The notes under the pieces are model-generated. The model worked only from the letters and a program-made list of their open reading frames with translations, had not been told where the DNA came from and made no database searches. Of a stretch of DNA of 64,000 bases, positions 20,847 through 32,947 are shown piece after piece. The stretch lies in the NCBI GenBank assembly GCA_963971535.1, contig OZ020590.1:151456034-151520033 (forward strand), read 5' to 3'. The DNA comes from Notolepis coatsorum. Lineage: Eukaryota; Chordata; Actinopteri; Aulopiformes; Paralepididae. Position 1 is the first letter of the stretch; each line of letters starts with the position of its first letter. Position numbers and translations under genes: made by a program.

Positions 20847-21790
20847 TAGAGCTGCCGCGGTATTGCTGTTTTCCTTACCGCACAAATTTGCGAAATATTT
20901 CCTACCGCTGCGGTAATAACCGCACACACACACACAAAAAAAAAGTTTGAATGCATTTTTTTTGTAGTCTACTCTTTATAGCATATAGCCTGCCTCTAGT
21001 CTAAATGTCTATCTTTAGAGGATGACTTTGCAGCATGAATATTGTTTGGGATTCGGCAAGCACGCATTCGTTAAAAGTGAAACACGGATTCGAAGTATCC
21101 CCTCTGTGTCGTGGGCAGGTTACCCCCCGACCCTTTCTTCTTCTTATTATTATTATAACGTTACTACTTATGATTACAAAGGCATTCGTTTTGTGGCATT
21201 ACGTTATATAGTTACACGTTCGTATTTACCGGACCATAGCAAGGCACAAGCGTTACTCAATTCATATCTCAGTTCCTTTCTTTGCTCAGAGCGTGCAGAG
21301 TTGTACCCATTCTGCGGTCTGTTAATAAAGTTTTCAATCAGACAAGTGTATAGAACGAAGGGCTTTTATTATAACATTTCGTTGCAGTAAAATCATTATG
21401 CCTCGTTCCCTGAGGAGCGACGGTACGTCGGTAATCCACTCCGGTCTCCGGTGGGAGCTAACGTATATTAGCCGTGTTGTGACTGAGCTCTGATCAATGG
21501 CTGAGATTCAGGAAGTAAAAGCACTGCAAGACGATCCAACGTGTGAAGCGTCTCTCTTCTGACCAATCAGTGGTCTGCAATGTTTCACATGACTTTTCTG
21601 GTACCCAATAGGGTCGCTTGGAACCTCGATAGAGGAGTAGGGTATATCTGCAGAGCCGCAAGCCCAACGAGAGAAGGGTATTTTATTATTATAAAAAAAA
21701 AAACAGCGGTGACGCGGTATTCAGCCTACTCTTGCGGTGGGCGTGATGTAACAGCGATACCGCGGTAATGCGGTAATCGCGGCAGCTCTA
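20847..21790. mobile_element. Non-autonomous hAT element
   Basis: Inverted ends start TAGAGCTGCCGCG, with CACAGTAC duplicated at 20839-20846 and 21791-21798. Unit 3 shows the empty site (ACAACACAGTACATAAGC near 58070). No transposase. It contains a 3' tail resembling LINE-A at about 21303-21345. Confidence 0.93.
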
Positions 21791-22054
21791 CACAGTACAT
21801 AAGCTACTGTCTAGACATGTGTATGGCTGGGAGCTTTATACAATTAAACTCTTACACTAAACCAAAATAAAATCAAAACATTACTTAAAACAGAAATGGT
21901 AAACTAGCGCCACCTGCTGAATAGAGCAGGAAATGCCACAATGCATAGAGTTAGCAGGTAAATTAATTTACATTGATAAACATAAAATATGCATGGAGCC
22001 ACATACCTGCAGGAGACACATAAAACAACACCGCTGGAGTCTTCTGGTCGCTGC

Positions 22055-22445
22055 ACATCTTGCATAACTACATGTACAAAATTAAACAATTCATTCGTTT
22101 CTTCACCATAATAACTCATACCTACATGTACAAAATTAAACAATTCATTTGTTTCTTCACCATAATAACTCATACCTAGATGTACTAAATTAAACACTTC
22201 ATTAGTTTCTTCACCATAATAACTCATACCTACATGTACAAAATTAAATGCATTCGTTTTTTTCACCATAACTCATACCTACATGTACTAAATTAAACAC
22301 TTCATTAGTTTCTTCACCATAATAACTCATACCTACATGTACTAAATTAAACAATTCATTCGTTTCTTCACCATAATAACTCATACCTACATGTACAAAA
22401 TTAAACAATGCATTAGTTTCTTCACCATAATAATAATAATAACTC
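22055..22445. repeat. 54-bp minisatellite, unit 1
   Basis: About seven units are present. The minus strand is open through the array and reads MSYYGEETNELFNFVHVG per unit, followed by MQDVQRPEDSSGVVLC and a CAG/GTATGT donor-like site near 22010. Whether it is part of any transcript is unknown. Confidence 0.88.
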
Positions 22446-23400
22446 AAAGAACAGAGATAATGGAATCTGCATGGAATGGCCGTAGCAATCATTGCGACAT
22501 TTAACCTACCTATTAGTTACATTTAGCAGAAACGAGTGAAATAAGGAGCTATATTTCAAACGGAAGCACCTCCCCTCAGCAGAGAGCGGCAACTTCTTCT
22601 TTTTGAGGTTTAACGGCGGCCGACCACTTGTTAGGGTATTTGCCGCCATCTACTGGTATCCTTTACCTCCTACAAAATCCAATTCACCTCACCTTCATGG
22701 AGTGCAACTGTGACCACTGTGTTCCTGCTCTGCTTGAATAATGGACACGGGAGACAGGATGGACGGAGTACTTCTTTTCTTTATACTGTCAAGCATAAGA
22801 AATATACAATGCCGTCAGACTTAAGCACATCCATGTTGGTAAGTACACACATCTCTCATCATTCAGGATAGACTGAGCTATATGAATCAGACATTAGAAT
22901 ATAAAACATTAGAAAATACAACATTAGAATAAAACATTAGAAAATACAATTGACCAAAAACATCACAACATACCTGTCAAGCATAATAAATATACAATGC
23001 AGTCACATCCATGTTGGTAAGTACACACATCTCTGTGGTAGGAGAAAACTCCAGTTAGAACACACACTTCTCAGCAGCGCCCGGTGTAAAGCCCCTCCCC
23101 CCCATGAATACTAGTTTACCAACGTGCTCATATAAGAGTTCGCGAAAACGGCCAAATCTCTTATAAACAGATACACAACTGCACAACATCAAACCACTGT
23201 TCATAACTCGGTTCATTACTTGGAAACCTATTTACAACATTCTTCTTCTTCTTCCATGAGTTAATGGCAGATCGCGACCACAAAAGGCGCATACCGCCAC
23301 ATACTGTACAATCCATTCAACCCCATAACACACAAAACAAAACCCCATCCCTAACATCACCACCCTATCCAAACCTAATCTATGAGTCATTCATTGCCTC
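22446..23400. other. Shared unit flank downstream of ORF1
   Basis: No complete gene. It contains AACGGCGGCCGACC...TGCCGCCATCTACTGG, a motif I associate with untranslated regions of the gag-like LINE family. It also contains two copies (about 22797-22850 and 22978-23035) of a segment that, on the minus strand, has a TTTCTCCTACCACAG acceptor-like and GACAG/GTATGTTG donor-like border. Units 2 and 3 carry an additional ~70 bp near 41285 and 59525 that unit 1 lacks. Confidence 0.55.
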
Positions 23401-25916
23401 CTGTGGGCTGACTCTGGCTTTTTTGAACACTCACCACCACCTCCCATAACTCTCTTACTTGATCACTCACAACAACCTTCTTCCCTAACTTCCCTAACTC
23501 CCTTGATACTTGCCCCATTGTCAACCCCTTCATACCCATTACCCATGTCTAGTACTGCTGCTTCAACTACTAACTTTAACCTCTCTGTCCTACTGCTAAC
23601 CATCACTATTGTATTCACTACTCTTGTCACAAATGCCACTATCTCCAACTTCTCCCCCCACACCCTCTCTTTCTCCTCCTGTACTTCCTCTACTGACAAA
23701 TGCCCTTTTCTAAACCCCTGATCCTCACCTTGCTTCCCCTGATCCTCCTGCACTACCCTTACTGCCAAATGCCCTTCTCCTTCCTTACCTTGCTTTCCCT
23801 GTCCTACCTTCCTAACTGCCTCTGCATACGAAATCCTATCATCCCTTCTCACCTGCTGGACCACTACCTCTCGCTTCATCGCCTCACAACCCCAATACGC
23901 TGCTACACTATGCTTCCCACCACAACTACAACACCTCGGCTCCACTCCCAGGTCACACTCCCCATACTCATGCTCCCCACTACATCTAGCACATATCTGT
24001 CCCTTCCTACATGACCTAGCTATATGACCAAACTCCTGGCACCTGTAACACCTCAACGGTTTCGGCACAAACTCCCTAACCCTATATGCCAAAAACCGTA
24101 AAAATACTCTTGGACTAACCTCACCTCAGTGAGACTGTTGTTCATTGACTACAGCTCAGCGTTCAACACCATAGTCCCCACCAGACTGGTGGACAAGCTG
24201 ATCGAGCTAGGCCTGAGCTCCGCCCTGAGCGCCTGGGTACTGGACTTTCTGAGTGAAAGACCCCAGGCGGTCAGGGTGGGGGGTCAGACCTCCAACACCA
24301 TCACCCTGAGCATCGGGTCCCCCCAGGGCTGTGTTCTAAGCCCCCTGCTGTACTCACTCTACACACACGACTGTGTGGCCAAGTTCAGCTCCAACTCCAT
24401 TGTGAAGTTCGCCGACGACACGGTGGTGGTGGGGCTGATCTCGGACAACGACGAGAAGGCCTACCGGGAGGAGGTTGAGGTACTGGAACGTTGGTGCCAG
24501 GACAACAGCCTGCTCCTGAACATTGGTAAAACCAAGGAGCTGATCGTGGATTATAGGAGAGGACAGCGGGAGACACACACACCACTGAGGATTAACGGGG
24601 CTACCGTGGACAGGGTGAGCAGCTTCAAGTACCTGGGGGTCCACATCTCAGAGGACCTGACATGGTCAACACACATAGGCACAGTAGTAAAGAAAGCGAA
24701 GCAGCGCCTCTACCACCTGAGACAGTTAAGGAAGTTCAGAGTATCGGGGAAGATACTTCAGTCCTTCTACTCAGGAGCTGTAGAGAGCATCTTGACCGGA
24801 AACATCACTGCCTGGTATGGGAACAGCACGGCACAGGACAAGAAGGCCCTACAGAGTGTGGTGCGCTCAGCCGAGCGTACCACGGGTATTGCGCTACCTC
24901 CCCTGCAGGCTCTATACAACAAGAGGTGCAAATCCAGAGCCTGCAGGATAATGAAAGACCCCCACCACCCCAATAACAGCCTGTTCCAGCTGCTGAGGTC
25001 AGGCAGACGCCTGCGAATTCTAGAGACTAAGACGGAGAGGCTTAGGCTAAGCTTCTTCCCCCAGGCCATCAGAGCCTTGAACAATGAACATTGAGAGATA
25101 CAGAAACTGAACTATCCACACACAAGTACATACACGACACGCACGCTGAGCACGCTCACACACTAGCAGCCACTTTAACACTCATGCCGCACACACGCAC
25201 ACTTATGGCCAGAGGAAAGGCCACTTAAAATAGTATAACATCAGGAACAGTGTATTGCACTACTAAAGCTAACTAGCATGTCCTATATGCTCTGTAAATA
25301 CTAATGTACAGATACCGAGATGGCACACCATGTACCTGTTTATTGCACTGTTTTATTGGATTCTATTAATATGTTGTACCACTGTATTTTATTGGATTCT
25401 ATTATATGTTGTACCACTGTATTGCACATCGTCGCAAGCAAGACCAGCCGCATTTCATTGTATACCTGTATGCCGTGACAATTAAAACTCTTGAATCTTG
25501 AATCTTGAATCTTGAAACCCTCAAACTGAATAACTATCGTCCCTGTCACCTCCTTCTCTACACCCGTCTTCATCCTATCTACACTCTTAACTTTCCCATT
25601 ACGTTTGTCACTCCTCAACTCTTCTAACAGCTGCTCCATACTAACCTTAATTGGAATTCCACTAATCACCCCCTTGCAACCACCATCCCGTTTCTCCCCT
25701 ACTATCACTACTCTACAGACCTTCACTTTGCCAATGCTCTTCATTTCCCTTGCCTTCTCTACCTGCACTACACTTACACACCCTATAAACAAGTTCCCAT
25801 CGTCTAGCACCTCTCCGTACCTTACCTCTCCTAACTGTGCTCTAATGAGTTTTGACAGCTGACTCGGCTCTATGTTCCTAACTCCGTCTACTCCCTCAAA
25901 TCGCACCACTACATTC
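23401..25916 (-). pseudogene. Gag-like LINE ORF1, unit 1, disrupted
   Basis: A counterpart of the intact ORF at 45691-47328, in two pieces split by the L2 insertion at 24126-25516. The knuckle region (CYRCQEFGHIARSC and the following Cys/His motifs) is on the lower piece. A 7-bp insertion (extra ATTACCC near 23540) shifts the C-terminal frame. The N-terminal part beyond 25916 was lost when the region to 31218 was replaced by other elements. Confidence 0.85.
24126..25516 (+). mobile_element. L2-type LINE, 5'-truncated
   Basis: A frame to 25094 encodes the second half of a reverse transcriptase: [31 protein letters not shown] and FADDTVVVG. The C-terminal domain has [13 protein letters not shown] and [10 protein letters not shown]. 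The 3' UTR ends GTGACAATTAAAACTCTTGAATC with the tail repeated (TTGAATC)n. Unit 2 shows the uninterrupted ORF1; the duplication at the site is at most ACC. It looks young but lacks the endonuclease. Confidence 0.92.
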
Positions 25917-26128
25917 TGTAATATCCTAGGGATACCTGTGTAGCCCATAGCCTACCAGAGCACAGCAATGATGCGTGCGTGATGACGTGTTACGTATTCC
26001 AGTCATCCGATATGCAGACGCTGTTCTTTGTGTTGTCATTGCTGCCCGGGACGTGAGAATAAACGGTAACCCATCCGATTCTATCATTCCCTATAGACAC
26101 TAAGAGTGACATTCAGCGGAATATTACA
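25917..26128 (+). repeat. Gypsy 5' LTR
   Basis: 212 bp, with perfect terminal inverted octamers TGTAATAT and ATATTACA, immediately followed by the primer-binding site. The partner LTR is not in the window. Confidence 0.82.
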
Positions 26129-26159
26129 TGGTGCCAGAAGCCGGGTCTTGTTCGAACCC

Positions 26160-27437
26160 ATGCCAAGAAAGAAAAAGAGAAAGAAAGACAATATGGAGGC
26201 TGCAGCAGTACCAATGCCGACGATGCATTGGGAATCCTCAAACCTACCTGACGCATGGAAAAAATTCCGCCAGCACGTCGAGCTAATGTTTAGCGGACCG
26301 TTCAACGGCAAGACAGAGGAAATCAAATGCAGTTACCTCCTATTATGGATCGGGGAAAAGGGAAGAGACATCTTCAACACCTGGCAGTTGTCCGACAACG
26401 ACAGGAAGGAGCTTAAAAGCTACTACGACAAATATGAAGAGTACGTTATGCCAAAGGCGAATCCCATATTTGCAAGGTACAAATTTCAGGAGAAGGTCCA
26501 GGGGCCTAGCGAAAGTGTTGACCAGTTTGTTACAGAACTAAGACTGCTCGTGAATGACTGTAACTACCCCAATAGTGAGGAGATGGTTAGAGATAGAATT
26601 GTTTTCGCTACAAACTCTGTAAGGGTCCGGGAGAAGCTATTGAGCCACGGGGCAGCGCTAACGTTCGAGAAGGCCATGGACATAGCACGCTCCCACGAGC
26701 TAGCCCAGGTACAGATGAAGCTAATGATTAGCCCAGGGGCTAACGCTAGCCAGGACGTGCACGCGGTCGGCAAGAAGCCGTACGGGGCACGTACACAGCG
26801 CCCAGCCATGGACAAATACAGAAGCAACAGAGAAGACTCGACAGATAACACATGTAGGAACTGTGGAAGAGAGCGCCACACGGAGTCAGAAGACTGCCCA
26901 GCTAAAGGTCGCAAATGCAATAAATGCCAGAAATTCAACCATTTTGCAAATGTGTGCAGAAGCCGCACGGACGTGCACGGCAAGAGGAAGGACGTGCACG
27001 AGGTATCAGAGGAATGTGCATGTGCGCAACAGGATGACGAATGGTTTGTGGACTCCATCGTAACGGAGCACGCAGATACGAAGCGGGAACAGGCGTTCGC
27101 TGAGTTGGAGGTTGGTAAAGTCAACAAGCACAAAATAAAGTTTAAAATTGACACTGGTGCACAAGCGAACGTAATGCCAACAGCAACCTTCCACCAGATG
27201 TACGGAAAAGTGACACTAGGCCCATCATCCAGCCGACTCTCAGGATATGGTGGCCATGCTCTCAAGGTAGAGGGGTCATGCAAACTCACATGCAAGCATA
27301 AAGAAAATGTGCAAATGTTGGATTTTGATGTTGTGACCACTAATTTCCCCCCCTGTATTGAGTTTAAGAGCATGCCTAGATCTGAACTTAGTAAAAATGA
27401 TACACGTTGTGGATGCACAGGTAGAGGACCCTGTTAA
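26160..27437 (+). pseudogene. Gypsy gag and protease
   Basis: The start is taken at the ATG 32 bp after the LTR (MPRKKKRKK); a second Met lies 11 codons on. The capsid-like region (WKKFRQHVELMFSG ... YKFQEKVQGPSESVDQFVTE) is followed by two knuckles, CRNCGRERHTESEDC with an extra residue before the last Cys, and CNKCQKFNHFANVC, which is canonical. An aspartic protease follows with the FKIDTGAQANVMP active site. The frame ends soon after, where pol continues in another frame, so a frameshift lesion is present. Confidence 0.85.
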
Positions 27438-29036
27438 CGTCAGGCAGGAGTTTCCAGATGTGTTTCAGGGCATCGGGTTATTCCCAGGGGAATGCAGTAT
27501 CAGCATAGACCCAGCGGCTACGCCAGTCATATACCCCCCCAGGCGCATCCCATACGCTCTCCGTGGGCGTCTCAAAGAGGAACTGGACAACATGGAGAAG
27601 TCAAACGTCATAAAGAAAGTTACAGAACCCACAGAATGGGTCAGCGCCCTCGTCGTTGTGGAAAGACGCGACCAGGGAGCGAAATTAACTTTTTGACTCA
27701 CCGGCCAGTGGCGGGTAGATGGGAAGAGTCTACCCGCCAAGCATATTTCTTACCTGCCAACATTTTTTTGATTAAAAAAATATATATATATATTTTATAT
27801 AAAAAAAAAAAAATTAAATAAAATATATATTATATAATCATACTTGTAGTTGTATTATCTGCGAGACATCGCCACCACGCAATAAGTCAAAATGCTTGCT
27901 ATCTGCAAACAGCTCCACTGTCTGTGTGTATACTTGAGTAGCCTCCAGCTCCAGCAAGGATTCTCCGGCCCTGCAGCTAGACCCTATATTCAGCTAGACC
28001 CTACATTCAGCATGCAAGGATTCTCCGGCGATGCAGCTGGACCTATTTATAACGTTACCGTTCTTTTGTCAAATCACATTCAACATGCCCTCAGCTAGAA
28101 TACGCATTCAATCAATGTTATAAGACATTGATATCAGGAGCTATCTGTAGCTACTGCTAGCCCGGTAGATAACGTTAAGACAATTTAGTTTACTGGGACA
28201 GATGGATCAACGTGAGCTAGCTAAGCTAGCTAACGAGGGACCGGAGGTATTATGCACTCGAGTAGACTATTGCTGGAGCATTTGTTGATATCAGCAGCTA
28301 TCAGTAGCTAGCCAGCTAGATACCGTTAGACAATGCCTCGTCATGTATTAAACTAAAAGTGAATAGTTGACTGGGTCATTGTTTAAACAGTAACGTTAGC
28401 TCTTGGAGGTCCGATATAGACTAGAGCAGATGGAAGTAAACAAGCCAAATGATAGCTTCCGATTGGTCATTTGCTTTTTTTCTCATGAAAGCAGTCACGT
28501 CACTCTACTGTGATTGGACCTAGTGCGATGTGGGACTTGTAGTTTTTTAACGATCTCGCTGCGGAGAAAAAAAAGACGAGCGGCTATAATCTGTACTCGC
28601 ACAAGAGTATCGTTATGAAGTTATGAACTACACGTCTACACGCCACACGGCGGGCAGCCCTCTAAGTGTCATGCGCCAAAGGTAAAAACAGCCCGCCACT
28701 GGCGGGCGGCGGGCTTTAGTTTCGGTCCCTGGACGCGACGGTAGGCTACGAGTGTGTTTGGACCCCCGAGACCTCAACAGGGCGATCCAGAGACCACACT
28801 ACCCGCTCCCAACATTGGACGACATAACCCCAAGGCTCGCCGGAGCAAAGTACTTCAGTGTACTCGACGCAAGATCGGGCTACTGGGCGATCAAACTGAC
28901 TGAACAATCATCAAAGTTAACTACTTTCAACACGGTGCACGGAAGATACAGGTTCCTACGGCTCCCATTTGGGATCATCTCAGCGCAGGATGAGTTCCAG
29001 AGGCGGATCGATGACACATATGAGGGACTGTCGGGT
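27361..29036 (+). pseudogene. Gypsy reverse transcriptase, split by hAT insertion
   Basis: The first part (to 27672) contains YPPRRIPYALRGRLKEEL, an RT N-terminal motif. The second (28740-29036) contains LDPRDLN, YFSVLDARSGYW and FGIISAQDEFQR. The catalytic YxDD box, connection, RNase H and integrase are absent. The two parts flank an 8-bp duplication, so the frame was continuous before the hAT arrived. Confidence 0.87.
27673..28731. mobile_element. Non-autonomous hAT inserted in the Gypsy RT
   Basis: 1059 bp. Ends CAGGGAGCGAAATTAA and CAGGGACCGAAACTAAA in inverted orientation; internal copies of the GCCAGTGGCGGG motif sit near both ends. The 8-bp GACGCGAC duplication is at 27665-27672 and 28732-28739. 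No transposase; one A/T-rich core. Confidence 0.95.
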
Positions 29037-29571
29037 GTGTCCGCTAGTGATGTGACGTTTGAAGCGAGGCTCCGGAGCTTGTGTCGAGCAATCCAGCTTT
29101 TTTAAGTGGAGCCTGTATCGAAGCGCGTATCAGGTGACGTACTGATGACGTCCGAAGCCTCGGTCCGGGGGGTACCGCCCCCGAAGCCCCACTCCGGGGG
29201 GTACCGCCCCCGAAGCCCCACTCCGCGTCACTGATTCAGGAAATGGCTTCGGGGTTGGTGCGCAACGCGTCTCCAACACGGGATCATCCCTATGTTCCCC
29301 GGAACATCCCCGCAACACAAGTGTCGACATAGGAATTCATTACGAGTTTCTTTGCGTTGGAGAATCCCGTGGAGTACTGGGAAAGACAAATAAATGTGTA
29401 TCCTAATAATCCCAACATATATATATATAACAGATGGTAGCGCGAGGCACTGTCAGTCACGATGGACTTCAAGCGTTGTGAAGTGACTGGCGAGTAGCGG
29501 TACTGCGAGTTAAACTCACTCCACCTAAAAAGACACACTTTACACGTCATGAAGAGTGAATTCACCTTGGT

Positions 29572-29640
29572 GTAGCGGTCTGTGCTGTCACCTGTCGCCC
29601 GTGTCACGGCAGACCCGGGTTCTAAACTCCCTCGGGGCAT
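29572..29640 (+). tRNA. tRNA-like sequence (SINE head or pseudogene)
   Basis: GGTGTAGCGGTCTGTGCTGTC resembles an A-box region and CCCGGGTTCTAAACTCCC a degenerate B-box. It is too diverged and too embedded in transposon sequence to call a gene. Confidence 0.35.
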
Positions 29641-29888
29641 CGAAGAAAGTTAAACACAACGCAAAAAAGGTGACCATATGATATCATCTCCGTTACATAT
29701 AAACTTGCTGTAATGTCTAAATTGCTGTGCCTAATCTGATCACATCTGTATGATCCAAATGCAGGATGGCATGTCGATTTTGAGTTGCTTTTTCTGAATA
29801 AAAATTAATGAAGCAAGCACTTGTCCCTGCCATCATTCTGTTAGAAAAACACACTATATTAAATTATAGAATGTTGTAGTAACACAAG

Positions 29889-31001
29889 CAGCGTTTCCGT
29901 TAGAACATATTCGTGCCGGTCTGTTTGTCCTGCAAGATTTCTATCCCCGGACATATTCGAGAAATGCCGGTCAGCCTGGTTTTCCTTTTTACCGGCTGAA
30001 TGCCACCATCGGCGCCAATGTTAACGTTAATATCGCCTAATCTATGTTTTAAATTATGGCTATGTGTCTAATCTGCCCATCGCATTATCAAAGACTATTT
30101 TCCAGTCAGTGCTGTCAAGGCTGTTTATCGCGTCGTTTCCGTTTCAGAGCAGTTAGAAAAGCCCCCGTTTTGATATAAAAAACAGCTCATTCTGGAGCAT
30201 TCTATGAAAATCGTCTTTTAGTGGAATATTCCACAACGTTGATATTCGTCGGCCTTTTTATGAATAGTTTTCAAATAAACGCTAGATGATCAATATTTTT
30301 ATATTATACGTGCACGCAAGCACATTACGGCCGTGCGCGGATAATCGCCCCGTTGATTTCCTCTCGGACTTTTAGTGAAACCGAAAGAAGACATTTCACA
30401 AAACAGCTTATAACTTCATCAAACTTACTCTGATTATCCTAACACTGATAACATAGAGTCCTTACCTGACATCAGATGGTATCCAACTGGTATATTCCAA
30501 TTCCTGATCACCATTCGAAAAAATCGATACGTGTATGGATCCAAGTCATCCAACGCGATACTGTAGAACTCCATGATCAGCGGGGATCTGAGGTTCCAGA
30601 ATGAACTGTGTCACTGGTAACCCTGGCTGGATCAGTGAACTGGAAAATGTGGATATAATGTCGCACCTCAGCCAGGATAATTAAACTTTCCACTCGGGCC
30701 TGATATACCTGTTTGTCGTTATGGTGGCCACTGGCCAGACAGGCTGAAAAAAAGAAAGAAAAAAAGATTCACATCCGAGCGGCGCCATCCGCGCTTTATC
30801 AGCGTGAAGCAACATGTAATGATTGTTTCGTTCATCGCATAGGCTATTTAATTTGAGCCTATTTTAATACAATTCAAATAATAAAATTGTGCTTAGAGAA
30901 ATTATTTTCACCGGACATTATGACCGGAGATATTTAAATATTCGGACTTCAACATATTTTGCCGGTCAAATACCGGTAATTACCGGCTAACGGAAACGCT
31001 G
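29889..31001. mobile_element. hAT element carrying a captured exon-like core
   Basis: 1113 bp. Inverted ends CAGCGTTTCCGTTAG; AACACAAG duplicated at 29881-29888 and 31002-31009. The interior 29973-30653 is shared, in the opposite orientation, with the piggyBac-like element at 35678-36343. On the minus strand 30466-30574 is an open exon-like segment starting MEFYSIALDDLDPYTYRFF and ending at a CAG/GTAAGG donor. It encodes no transposase that I recognise. Confidence 0.92.
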
Positions 31002-31218
31002 AACACAAGCACTTTCTCCTCTGTCCCTGCCATCATTCTGTTAGATAAACAGACACATTATTATTTGTTTATTGGCATCATCATCACTCTGCCTGTACTA
31101 CATTTATTGTCCACTTGATGGCACAGTAGAGCAAATGCACCATGAAGCTTCGACACATGTGTGGTACAATTGGATGGAAAGCCTCAATGCTTCATGAAGC
31201 TTCATCTCGCCATCACTA

Positions 31219-31340
31219 AACACTACCACCACAACACATCCGATATTTCGGCATTCCCAACCTCCTCCTTCCCTTCTTCCCCATCGCGCCGTCTCGTACT
31301 CTCAAGCCCCTATTTACAACATTATCGGCTTAGACCAGAG
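31219..31340 (-). pseudogene. N-terminal remnant of gag-like ORF1, unit 1
   Basis: The minus strand preserves the GMPKYRMCCGG start region found in the intact unit 2 copy (47240-47328). It then breaks at the hAT-like end at 31218. Confidence 0.8.
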
Positions 31341-31599
31341 ATATATCATCAAGGTACAAGAATAGCTGCTTACCTCTTATCATTCAGGATAGAGTAGACT
31401 GAGGTTAGTAGGAAGCAGCACATAAAGCCAGATACCATACGTCGCGCAACAAAACGTCGCTTCCTCCTGAAGTGACGATTTCAAAATAAAAGACCTGTTT
31501 ACAATAGTTGGTTGTCCCAAATCATTCAGAATTTACAATAAACTAAAAACGGTAAACTAAAACAGCTGATCATTCTTCAAACCGTTACACAACTAATGC
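31341..31599. other. Shared unit flank
   Basis: No gene. It matches 47345-47610 in unit 2 with small indels near 31440-31470. Confidence 0.7.
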
Positions 31600-31816
31600 T
31601 GCTACTTCCTGATTGAGCCCCCCTCTGCGAGACACTCCTTGCCCCCTGCTGCCTGACTCTGTACTCCTTGGTCACCCGCTGCCCCCTTTATTCAATTCCC
31701 TAACCACCTCCTCCAATGTCAGACCTTCCATACCCAAATGTTGAACCGCTATCCTAACAATCATTTTAATTCTATCTGTTCTACCCTCAATCTTTGCCGC
31801 AGTATTAACTACCCCT
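31600..31816 (-). pseudogene. Second, diverged gag-like ORF1 C-terminal fragment
   Basis: The minus strand reads VVNTAAKIEGRTDRIKMIV and then a LGMEGLTLEEVVREL-like segment. This is parallel to VVNTIVMVSSRTERLKLVV and GMKGLTMGQVSREL in the intact ORF1, so it comes from a different family member. It is cut by LINE-A at 31817. Same in unit 2 at 47640-47833. Confidence 0.65.
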
Positions 31817-32909
31817 GCAGAATGGGTACAATACAGTACAGCTCAATACACACAATTGTTAAGGGGATGCAGACCAGAGAAAGACTTTCGTCTTGTTTAC
31901 ATCGGGGTCCCCCATTTTCAATTCATCAGGATATAACATACATGACATACAGATAGACAGTACTGCTACACCTATACATTTTGACATACCAGACTTGCAA
32001 ATACAGTACTGTTTGTGATACAAAAGAGTCCAGAAAAGAGAGTATATACATTTGACGTAAAAACTGTACATTGGAGGAGGTTGGGTACGTGGGGTGCGGT
32101 TGGGTGGGTGGGGGGCTGTACATTGGAGGTGGTTGGGTGGGGGGGGGTTGGGTAGGAGGGGTGAGTGGGTGGGGAACACTGTACAACTGTACAAGCAAAA
32201 CTGTACATTGGAATATTGACAAAACCATACTTGGTCATTTACTGTACATTGGAGGGTTAGGACATTTACAGGGGCCAGTTTCAAATTGCAGTCTCCCGTA
32301 GGTGTTCTTTGAGAGTGGTTTTAAAAGTGGGTAGTGATTCACATTCCTTTACCGCTTTGGATAGGGCGTTCCACATTGATGTGGCATAATTGCGAAACGT
32401 CCCTTGTTTGAGCCGAATCTGGGTTTAACATGATTTGTGGAGCTCCCTCTGGTGTTGTGATCGTGGTATTTACTGACCTTTGGGAAGTATTTTGACATGT
32501 ACATGGGTACCTTGGTCGTGTAGTGTATCTGGTAGACCAGGCCCATTGCAAGTTGCTGTACTCTGTCGTCTACTCTAAGCCATCCTAGGTTGTCAAAGTG
32601 GGCAGGGGTGAGGTGGGTTCTAGGAGTAAGGTCAAGCAGTAGTCTGACCAGTTTGTTTTGAGATGTTTGTAATTTTGTTTTTAGCGCCTTTGAGGTGCTT
32701 TGGTACCATGAGGTGCAAGCATAGTCGTAGTACCCTTGAATGAGTGCTCCTGCCAGAGTCTTCAGGGTATTCTTGTTTACCAGAGAGGAGATCCGGTACA
32801 AGAATTGAGTTCGTTGGTTGACTTTTTTTATTACATTGGATGCCATTTTGTCACAGGAAATATTAGCCTCTAGGATGGAACCCAGGTAGGTAATTTCATC
32901 TTTCCTTGT
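31817..32909 (-). mobile_element. Inverted LINE-A 3' half
   Basis: The minus strand encodes MASNVIKKVNQRT through to near the ORF end, then the C-rich 3' UTR. It stops at CCCATTCTGCA without the usual AATAAA tail. A small deletion near 32400 disrupts the frame. It faces the plus-strand copy at 32948. Confidence 0.9.
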
Positions 32910-32947
32910 TACTGTATGTACTGTGTGGATTGATTGAACACTTTATT

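Larger units (their letters stand above)
25917..29044 (+). mobile_element. Ty3/Gypsy LTR retrotransposon remnant
   Basis: A 212-bp 5' LTR (25917-26128) starts TGTAATAT and ends ATATTACA. It is followed by a TGGTGCCAGAAGCCGGG primer-binding site and gag, protease and partial RT. A frame break near 27360 and a hAT at 27673-28731 interrupt it. Downstream of the RT fragment the element is lost at 29045 and no 3' LTR is visible. It replaces the N-terminal part of ORF1 in unit 1. Confidence 0.88.
29045..31218. mobile_element. Composite region bounded by hAT-like ends
   Basis: The left end reads TAGTGATGTGACG and the right end, inverted, TAGTGATGGCGAG, but the flanking octamers do not match. This may be two different element ends brought together by deletion. 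It contains a two-fold GGGGGGTACCGCCCCCGAAG repeat (29168-29222) and a nested hAT at 29889-31001. A GTCCCTGCCATCATTCTGTT repeat flanks the nested element (29823 and 31023). Confidence 0.5.

Noticed and set aside
24129..25094. A 321-codon plus-strand gene
   Set aside because: It is the C-terminal reverse transcriptase of an L2-type LINE with a tail repeat, not a host gene.
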